DNA of 64,000 nucleotides from assembly GCF_021049305.1 (NCBI RefSeq), contig NZ_CP088081.1:992001-1056000 (forward strand). The letters run 5' to 3'. The position numbers and the translations under genes were made by a program. The notes beneath the pieces are model-generated. The model ran no database searches, was not told the DNA's origin, and saw only the letters and a program-made list of their open reading frames with translations. Position 1 is the first letter of the stretch. The number at the start of each line of letters is the position of its first letter. Of the stretch, positions 56,011-64,000 are shown one piece after another. This DNA comes from Ideonella dechloratans. Lineage in GTDB: Bacteria; Pseudomonadota; Gammaproteobacteria; Burkholderiales; Burkholderiaceae_C.

Positions 56011-56042
56011 ACGCAGCGTGTCGCGAGGCACGCTGCGTTTTT
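56011..56042 (+). terminator. Rho-independent terminator after petC
   Basis: ACGCAGCGTG pairs with CACGCTGCGT (10 bases, perfect) around an 8-base loop and enters a T-run. It separates petABC from sspA. Confidence 0.92.
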
Positions 56043-56093
56043 CCGTTTTCGGCGTCTGTCGATTCTGTTTTGCTGTTGAGGGAGCCCACCGCC

Positions 56094-56705
56094 ATGATGG
56101 TGCTGTATTCCGGAACCACCTGCCCCTACTCGCACCGCTGCCGCTTCGTGCTGTTCGAGAAGGGCATGGATTTCGAGATTCGCGATGTCGACCTGTTCGC
56201 CAAGCCCGAGGACATCGCGCTGATGAACCCCTACAACGAGGTGCCCATCCTCGTTGAGCGCGACCTGATCCTGTACGAGTCGCACATCATCAACGAGTAC
56301 ATCGACGAGCGCTTCCCGCACCCGCAGCTGATGCCCGGGGATCCGGTGGCCCGCGCCCGGGTGCGCCTGTTCCTGTTCAACTTCGAGAAGGAACTGTTCG
56401 CCAACGTGAACATCCTCGAAGGGCGGGGCATCAAGGGCACGGACAAGCAACTGGAGAAGGCACGCGCCCAGATCCGCGACCGGCTGACCCAGCTGGCGCC
56501 GATCTTCCTGAAGAACAAGTACATGCTGGGCGACGACTTCTCGATGCTCGACGTGGCCATCGCGCCGCTGCTGTGGCGTCTGGACTACTACGGCATCGAC
56601 CTGTCCAAGAACGCGGCACCGCTGCTGAAGTACGCCGAACGCATCTTCTCGCGCCCGGCCTACATCGAGGCGCTGACCCCGTCCGAAAAGGTCATGCGCA
56701 AGTAA
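56094..56705 (+). CDS. sspA: Stringent starvation protein A (SspA, GST-like)
   Basis: 203 residues. A thioredoxin-like N-terminal domain (MMVLYSGTTCPYSHRCRFVL) and an all-helical C-terminal domain give a GST fold; the SspA-type NPYNEVPILVERDLILYESHIINEYIDERFPHP is present. In E. coli SspA binds RNA polymerase. ATGs at 56094 and 56097 are both possible. sspB follows 20 bases downstream. Confidence 0.95.
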   Translation: MMVLYSGTTCPYSHRCRFVLFEKGMDFEIRDVDLFAKPEDIALMNPYNEVPILVERDLILYESHIINEYIDERFPHPQLMPGDPVARARVRLFLFNFEKELFANVNILEGRGIKGTDKQLEKARAQIRDRLTQLAPIFLKNKYMLGDDFSMLDVAIAPLLWRLDYYGIDLSKNAAPLLKYAERIFSRPAYIEALTPSEKVMRK

Positions 56706-56725
56706 GACGACACAGGCCTGTCCCG

Positions 56726-57247
56726 ATGAGCAACGTGCCTCCTTCGCCACCTGCCGACGCCCAGGGCAGTTCCACCCGCCCGTACCTGATCCGTGCCCTG
56801 CACGACTGGTGCACGGACAACGGGTTCACGCCCTATCTGGCGGTCTTTGTCGACCGCTCGGTGCAGGTGCCGTTCGAGTACGTCAAGAACAACGAGATCG
56901 TGCTCAACGTGGGCTTCGAGGCCACCAGTGGTCTGAAGCTCGGCAACGACTTCATCGAGTTCAAGGCCCGCTTCGGCGGCGTGGCACGCGAGATCCTGGT
57001 GCCCGTGGACCATGTGGTGGCCATCTATGCCCGTGAGAACGGGCAGGGCATGGCCTTCCCCATGCCGACGGCAGCTGCGGACGATGCGGCCGAGACGCAG
57101 GCCACGCCGCCCGCCGAGCGGGGCGCGGGTCTGCGCTTGGCGGCCGTGGAGGCCGATGCCGTCGCCCCCGCCGCGGAAGCTCCGGAGGGTGAGGAGCCTC
57201 CGCCCTCGGCACCGTCGCCGCGTCCCGCGCTCAAGCGCGTCAAGTGA
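56726..57247 (+). CDS. sspB: ClpXP adaptor SspB
   Basis: 173 residues. The SspB fold is recognisable: TRPYLIRALHDWCTDNGFTPYLAVFVDRSVQVPFEYV and GRFGGVAREILVPVDHVVAIYARENGQGMAFP. It delivers ssrA-tagged proteins to ClpXP. The long acidic, proline-rich linker ends in RPALKRVK, which resembles the ClpX-binding tail. It forms a pair with sspA. Confidence 0.94.
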   Translation: MSNVPPSPPADAQGSSTRPYLIRALHDWCTDNGFTPYLAVFVDRSVQVPFEYVKNNEIVLNVGFEATSGLKLGNDFIEFKARFGGVAREILVPVDHVVAIYARENGQGMAFPMPTAAADDAAETQATPPAERGAGLRLAAVEADAVAPAAEAPEGEEPPPSAPSPRPALKRVK

Positions 57248-57276
57248 TGTGTCCATGGCGGGCAGGCGCCTGCCAC

Positions 57277-57282
57277 TAGAAT
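57277..57282 (+). promoter_or_regulatory. -10-like box (TAGAAT) upstream of tRNA-Thr
   Basis: TAGAAT lies 16 bases before the mature tRNA 5' end, a normal distance for a short pre-tRNA leader. No strong -35 is visible. Confidence 0.35.
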
Positions 57283-57298
57283 TGCAGACTTTTCTTGC

Positions 57299-57374
57299 GC
57301 CGGCTTAGCTCAGTTGGTAGAGCAACGGTCTTGTAAACCGTAGGTCGTCCGTTCGATTCGGACAGCCGGCACCA
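57299..57374 (+). tRNA. tRNA-Thr (anticodon TGT)
   Basis: A complete cloverleaf of 73 bases plus an encoded CCA. The acceptor stem starts GCCGGCT and closes with AGCCGGC; the anticodon arm is ACGGT-CTTGTAA-ACCGT with anticodon TGT (reads ACA and, by wobble, ACG); the T arm is GTCCG-TTCGATT-CGGAC. It stands alone between sspB and the DciA-like gene. Confidence 0.97.
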
Positions 57375-57415
57375 CCTTCGGGATCCCCGCGATCCGGACG
57401 CCGAGCGGCGCCCCC

Positions 57416-57736
57416 TCAGCGCTCCGGCGCCTGCACCTTCACCCGCAGCGCCACGCGCCGCCACCCGTCTTCCAGCAGCACCTGCTCGATCAGCGGCAGG
57501 CATTGGCGCAACTTGGCCGCCACGGCGCTGTTGGGCACCAGCAGGTTCCAGCCCTCTTCATCCAGCACGCCGCCGCGCACATGGGCGCGCATGGCAGGCG
57601 GCAGCACTTGGCGCACGCAGCGCAGCCGGGCCTCGGATTCGCGCAGCCGCTCCAGCAGGTTGCCCAGCATGGCGTTGGCCCCCAAGGCCTCGGACAGGGG
57701 CCGGGTGTGGGCTTGCTGCTTGGGCGGGGGCGTCAT
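57416..57736 (-). CDS. DciA-like DUF721 protein
   Basis: 106 residues. The DUF721 fold is recognisable in LLERLRESEARLRCVRQVLPPAMRAHVRGGVLDEEGWNLLVPNSAVAAKLRQCLP. DciA proteins load or assist the replicative helicase DnaB in bacteria that lack DnaC, and the gene is commonly placed divergent from secA, as here. The ATG at 57736 lies 6 bases after a TACACT hexamer on the minus strand. Confidence 0.85.
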   Translation of the reverse strand: MTPPPKQQAHTRPLSEALGANAMLGNLLERLRESEARLRCVRQVLPPAMRAHVRGGVLDEEGWNLLVPNSAVAAKLRQCLPLIEQVLLEDGWRRVALRVKVQAPER

Positions 57737-57742
57737 TCCGTC

Positions 57743-57748
57743 AGTGTA
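57743..57748 (-). promoter_or_regulatory. -10 box (TACACT) directly before the DciA-like gene
   Basis: On the minus strand TACACT ends 6 bases before the ATG at 57736. No ribosome site lies in the interval. Confidence 0.5.
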
Positions 57749-57814
57749 GCGGCCTCGGTCCGAGGGGTTGTCGTCTCCCGAACTTGCTGTCCGGAGCCTG
57801 ACACCCCCCGGTGC

Positions 57815-57820
57815 TAAACT
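57815..57820 (+). promoter_or_regulatory. -10-like box (TAAACT) of secA
   Basis: TAAACT lies 31 bases before the secA ATG. The leader is too short for a secM-like regulatory peptide, and none is seen. Confidence 0.35.
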
Positions 57821-57851
57821 CAAACGCTTTGTTCAGTCCCGTTGACGCCGC

Positions 57852-60602
<2,751 letters not shown>

Positions 60603-60639
60603 GGCAGAAGGGGCCTGTGGCCCCGATCCTTCTCCACGG

Positions 60640-60673
60640 CCCCGCCGCGCCCCTGGTCCGGCGGGGTTCTTCA
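60640..60673 (+). terminator. Rho-independent terminator between secA and rdgC
   Basis: CCCCGCCG pairs with CGGCGGGG around an 11-base loop and is followed by TTCTTC. A second hairpin, GGGGCC-TGT-GGCCCC, precedes it at 60610-60624. Confidence 0.65.
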
Positions 60674-60689
60674 TTCAGGAACGCCCACC

Positions 60690-61715
60690 GTGTTCAAGAA
60701 CCTCATCGTCTACCGCATCGGCCCCGAGTGGGTGCCGGACCTGACCGTGGCCGAACAGGCCCTGGCCAAGGAGCCTTTCGTGCCCTGCGCGCCGTCGCAG
60801 CCGCTGTCGCTGGGCTGGGTGCCGCCGCGCGGCATCGAGCATGCGCCCTTCGTCGAGTCGATCGGCGGCCAGTGGCTGGTCAAGCTCAAGCTCGAGCAGA
60901 AGATGCTGCCTGCCTCGGTGGTCAAGCGCCGCACCGACGAGATCGCGGCCCAGATCGAGCAGAGCACCGGCCGCAAGCCGGGCAAGAAGCAGAGCAAGGA
61001 ACTGAAGGAACAGGCCACGCACGAGCTGCTGCCCATGGCCTTCACCAAGCAGGCCCATGTGCTGGCCTGGATCGACCCCGAGCGCCGTCTGCTGATGGTG
61101 GACGCCGGCAGCACCAAGCGCGCCGAGGCGGTGGTCACCCCGCTGGTCAAGGCTTGGGAAGGTTTTGCGCTGCGCCCGCTGCAGACCCGGCTGTCGCCGG
61201 CGGTGGCCATGGCCGCCTGGCTGACCCAGGGCGAGGCGCCGGCGGGCTTCAGCATCGACCGGGAGTGCGAGCTCAAGTCCCAGGACGAGATGAAGTCGGT
61301 GGTGCGCTATGCCCGACATGCGCTGGACATCGACGAGGTGCGTGAACACATTGCCCAAGGCAAGGCGCCCACGCGCCTGGCCATGACCTGGGCCGGCCGC
61401 GTCGGCTTCACGCTGACCGAGCAGGGCGTGATCCGCAAGCTGGCCTTCGAGGACGTGGTGTTCGAGGGCCGGCAGGGCTCGGCCGACCGACCAGAAGAAG
61501 CCTTCGACACCGATGCGGCCATCGCCACCGGCGAGCTGTGCCAGCTGATCCCGGACCTGGTGGAGGCGCTGGATGGCGAGCTGCAGCCGGGCGAGCTGCC
61601 CAGCGAGCTGACACCGGCGACCGCGAGCGGGCCTGCCGACCGCGGTGCGGCCCACGCGGCCGATCAGACCTCGCCGGCTGCCGCGCAAGACGAACTCGCG
61701 CCGCCCTGGGCCTGA
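60690..61715 (+). CDS. rdgC: Recombination-associated protein RdgC
   Basis: 341 residues, starting with GTG after TTCAGGAA. The RdgC fold is recognisable: MFKNLIVYRI, then GWVPPRG, LVKLKLEQKMLPASVVKRRTDE, and HELLPMAFTKQAHVLAWID. It forms a ring around DNA and modulates RecA. The last 40 residues are an Ala/Asp-rich extension beyond the core. Probable own unit: it ends well before the next gene and is preceded by the secA terminator. Confidence 0.95.
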   Translation: MFKNLIVYRIGPEWVPDLTVAEQALAKEPFVPCAPSQPLSLGWVPPRGIEHAPFVESIGGQWLVKLKLEQKMLPASVVKRRTDEIAAQIEQSTGRKPGKKQSKELKEQATHELLPMAFTKQAHVLAWIDPERRLLMVDAGSTKRAEAVVTPLVKAWEGFALRPLQTRLSPAVAMAAWLTQGEAPAGFSIDRECELKSQDEMKSVVRYARHALDIDEVREHIAQGKAPTRLAMTWAGRVGFTLTEQGVIRKLAFEDVVFEGRQGSADRPEEAFDTDAAIATGELCQLIPDLVEALDGELQPGELPSELTPATASGPADRGAAHAADQTSPAAAQDELAPPWA

Positions 61716-61781
61716 AAGCGGCCGGTCGTTGCCGTGACGGGATGAAACTGGCCCGGGGCCGTGGGATGATCCGGCCCTGAG

Positions 61782-64000
61782 ATGAACCCGTCGCCGTCCG
61801 CCGCCACCGAGCCAGCCACGCCGTCCACCTCGCCCCCTGCCTCCCAGCAGGTGGTGAAGATCCGGCGCGACTACAACCTCTGGGTGGTCAGCGAGACCAT
61901 GGAAGACTACGCGCTGCGCTTCACGCCGCGCGCCTTCCGCAAATGGTCCGACTGGCGGGTGGCCAACACCGCCTTCGGCGCCGCCTCCTTCCTGGTGCTG
62001 GAGGCGGTGGGCGCCACGCTGCTGGTGCGCTACGGCTTCGTCAACGCCTTCTGGGCCATCCTGGCCACCGGGCTGATCATCTTCCTGGCCGGCTGGCCGA
62101 TCAGCGTCTACGCCGCCCGGCATGGCGTGGACATGGACCTGCTGACCCGCGGTGCCGGCTTCGGCTACCTCGGCTCCACGATCACCTCGCTGATCTACGC
62201 CAGCTTCACCTTCATCTTCTTCGCCCTCGAGGCGGCGGTGATGGCCTATGCGCTGGACCTGGCCTTCGACATCCCACCGGCCTGGGGCTACCTGGTCTGC
62301 GCGCTGGCGGTCATCCCCCTGGTCACCTACGGGGTCACCCACATCAGCCGGCTGCAGGTGTGGACGCAGCCGCTGTGGCTGGCCATGCTGGTGCTGCCCT
62401 ATGTCTACGTCTTTCGCGAGAACCCGGGCCTGATCGAGGGCCTGATGCACTACCCCGGCGAGAGCGGCCAGTTCGGCGCCTTCCACCTGCAGGCCTTCGG
62501 TGCCGCGATGACCGTGGGCGTGGCCCTCATCACCCAGATGGGCGAGCAGGTGGACTACCTGCGCTTCATGCCCGAATGCCGACCCGGCCACCGCCTGCGC
62601 TGGTGGACGGCGGTGCTGGTGGGCGGGCCGGGCTGGGTGCTGCCGGGGGTGCTGAAGATGCTGGGCGGCGCGCTGCTGGCCTATCTCGCCATCGGCCACA
62701 TGGTGCCGGTGGAGCGGGCGGTGGACCCCAGCCAGATGTACCTGGCGGCCTACGAGTTCGTCTTTCCGCACTACGGCGTGGCGGTGGCGGCCACGGCGCT
62801 GTTCGTCATCGTCTCGCAGCTCAAGATCAACGTCACCAACGCCTATGCCGGCTCGCTGGCCTGGTCCAACTTCTTCTCCCGCGTCACGCACAGCCACCCG
62901 GGTCGGGTGGTCTGGATGGTGTTCAACATCCTGATCGCGCTGATGCTGATGGAGCTGGACGTGTTCCAGGCCCTGGGGGGTGTGCTGGGCCTGTTCTCCA
63001 ACATCGCCATCAGCTGGATCATGGCCGTCGTGGCCGATCTGGTCATCAACAAGCCGCTGGGCTGGAGCCCCCAGGGCATCGAGTTCCGCCGGGCCTACCT
63101 GCATGACGTCAACCCGGTGGGCGTGGGCGCGATGGCGCTGGCCTCGGCCCTGTCCATCGCGGCCCATCTGGGCGCCTTCGGGCCGACGGCGCAGGCCTTC
63201 TCGGCCCTGATCGCACTGGTCACGGCGATGGTCACCGCGCCGCTGATCGCCTGGGCCACCCAGGGGCGCTACTACCTGGCCCGCCAACCCGAGCCGGTGC
63301 CACCTGCCGCGCCCGGCCTGGCCGATGGCGAGGGCAGCTACCGCCGCCTGCAGCGCTGCGTGGTCTGCGAGCGCGATTACGAGACCGAGGACATGGCGCG
63401 CTGCCCGGCCTACGGCGGCTTCATCTGTTCGCTGTGCTGCACGCTGGAGGCCCGCTGCGCCGACCGCTGCAAGCCCCAGCCCCGGCTGGTGGACCAGGTC
63501 TGGGCGGCCTGGCGGCGGCTGCTGCAGCGCGCGCTGCCACAGCGCCTGGCGCCCCAGGTGGACACGGGCCTGGGCCAGTACCTGCTGCTGATGGGCGTCA
63601 TCGTGCCGGCGCTGGGGGGGCTGTTCGGCCTGCTGTACCACCAGGAGATGAAGGTGCTGGCCGAGCGCGGGGCGCAGTTCGTGCCGCTGCTGGCGCCCTC
63701 GCTGCGCGCGGGCTTCATCAAGGCCTACGCCGCCCTGCTGCTGGTGGCGGGCGTGGTGGCCTGGTGGCTGGTGCTGGCCCACAAGAGCCGGCAGGTGGCG
63801 CAGGAGGAGACCTCCCGCCAGACCGAGGCCCTGATGCGCGAGATCGACTCGCACCGCCAGACCGACCTGGCCCTGCAGGCCGCCAAGCGCGCCGCCGACA
63901 CCGCCAACCAGGCCAAGACGCGCTACATCACGGCCATCAGCCACGAGCTGCGCACGCCGCTCAACAGCATCCTGGGCTATGCCCAGCTGCTGGAAGAGGA
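61782..64000 (+). CDS. NCS1-transporter/Cys-rich/histidine kinase fusion protein, 3' end outside the window
   Basis: 739 codons visible, open at the window end. Residues about 25-480 form a polytopic NCS1 (purine/cytosine permease-like, CodB type) transporter: KIRRDYNLWVVSETMEDYAL, the helix-3 region DLLTRGAGFGYLG, LITQMGEQVDYLRFMP and QLKINVTNAYAGSLAWSNF. Residues 526-563 hold eight cysteines (526, 529, 541, 549, 552, 553, 559, 563), a probable zinc-binding module. Two further membrane helices (about 600-620 and 650-668) and a coiled coil (about 670-710) lead to the HisKA motif ISHELRTPLNSILGYAQLLEE with H721. It is probably a hybrid sensor kinase that reads transport or ligand state. The ligand is unknown. 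Confidence 0.9.
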   Translation, partial: MNPSPSAATEPATPSTSPPASQQVVKIRRDYNLWVVSETMEDYALRFTPRAFRKWSDWRVANTAFGAASFLVLEAVGATLLVRYGFVNAFWAILATGLIIFLAGWPISVYAARHGVDMDLLTRGAGFGYLGSTITSLIYASFTFIFFALEAAVMAYALDLAFDIPPAWGYLVCALAVIPLVTYGVTHISRLQVWTQPLWLAMLVLPYVYVFRENPGLIEGLMHYPGESGQFGAFHLQAFGAAMTVGVALITQMGEQVDYLRFMPECRPGHRLRWWTAVLVGGPGWVLPGVLKMLGGALLAYLAIGHMVPVERAVDPSQMYLAAYEFVFPHYGVAVAATALFVIVSQLKINVTNAYAGSLAWSNFFSRVTHSHPGRVVWMVFNILIALMLMELDVFQALGGVLGLFSNIAISWIMAVVADLVINKPLGWSPQGIEFRRAYLHDVNPVGVGAMALASALSIAAHLGAFGPTAQAFSALIALVTAMVTAPLIAWATQGRYYLARQPEPVPPAAPGLADGEGSYRRLQRCVVCERDYETEDMARCPAYGGFICSLCCTLEARCADRCKPQPRLVDQVWAAWRRLLQRALPQRLAPQVDTGLGQYLLLMGVIVPALGGLFGLLYHQEMKVLAERGAQFVPLLAPSLRAGFIKAYAALLLVAGVVAWWLVLAHKSRQVAQEETSRQTEALMREIDSHRQTDLALQAAKRAADTANQAKTRYITAISHELRTPLNSILGYAQLLEE

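Overview
The window is a chromosomal segment of a high-GC betaproteobacterium of the order Burkholderiales, most like the Sphaerotilus/Leptothrix/Ideonella/Roseateles group. The evidence is the strong GC bias at third codon positions and several gene neighbourhoods typical of that order: the complete dcw cluster, dusB-fis-purH-ruvC, argB-nucleotidase-slmA, hisIE-hinT-tatABC and petABC-sspAB. It is almost all housekeeping DNA. I see no insertion sequence, prophage, integron or CRISPR array, and no gap between genes longer than about 300 bases. The genus is an inference.

Layout. 1-3688: end of an NAD-linked, Mo-dependent formate dehydrogenase operon (fdsB fragment, fdsA, fdsD) without the usual fdhD/fdsC gene between fdsA and fdsD. 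3870-4351: an Ohr peroxidase and its terminator. 4495-22140: a full division and cell-wall cluster in one direction (mraZ rsmH ftsL ftsI murE murF mraY murD ftsW murG murC ddl ftsQ ftsA ftsZ). Many of these genes overlap by 4 bases, an array of MraZ boxes precedes the cluster and a strong terminator follows ftsZ. 22206-25953: a LuxR-type response regulator and a 7TM histidine kinase lie between ftsZ and lpxC, followed by lpxC and a small membrane protein. 25960-32682: a TetR repressor divergent from a three-gene RND efflux operon, with an AcrR-type operator between them. 32750-33728: a pair resembling SdpR and SdpI. 33722-37400: minus-strand dusB-fis-purH and ruvC. 37475-42905: a YqaA-type membrane protein, M32 carboxypeptidase, phasin-like protein, CusF-like protein, argB, HAD nucleotidase and slmA. 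43010-49500: a periplasmic 5'-nucleotidase, DUF815 ATPase, MutT-like Nudix protein, hisI, hisE, a small membrane protein, hinT and tatABC. 49544-52941: a membrane-anchored HtrA protease, a Nif3-like protein, pdxA and mscL. 53148-57247: cytochrome bc1 genes petABC, then sspA and sspB. 57299-61715: tRNA-Thr, a DciA-like protein, secA and rdgC.

The most unusual gene is the last one, 61782 to the window end. It is open at its 3' end. It fuses an NCS1-type (purine/cytosine permease-like) membrane transporter, a compact motif with eight cysteines, a further two-helix membrane region, a coiled coil and the start of a HisKA histidine-kinase core. It looks like a transporter-coupled sensor kinase analogous to CbrA but built on a different transporter family.

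A second pattern runs across the window. Seven transcription units, on both strands, have a TACACT/CACAAT/TAACAT-type -10 hexamer ending only 6-7 bases before the ATG and no ribosome-binding site, which suggests leaderless mRNAs. Other points of interest are a roughly 100-residue low-complexity insertion inside MurD, the 10-bp periodic MraZ box array, and a perfect 11-bp inverted repeat before tatA.
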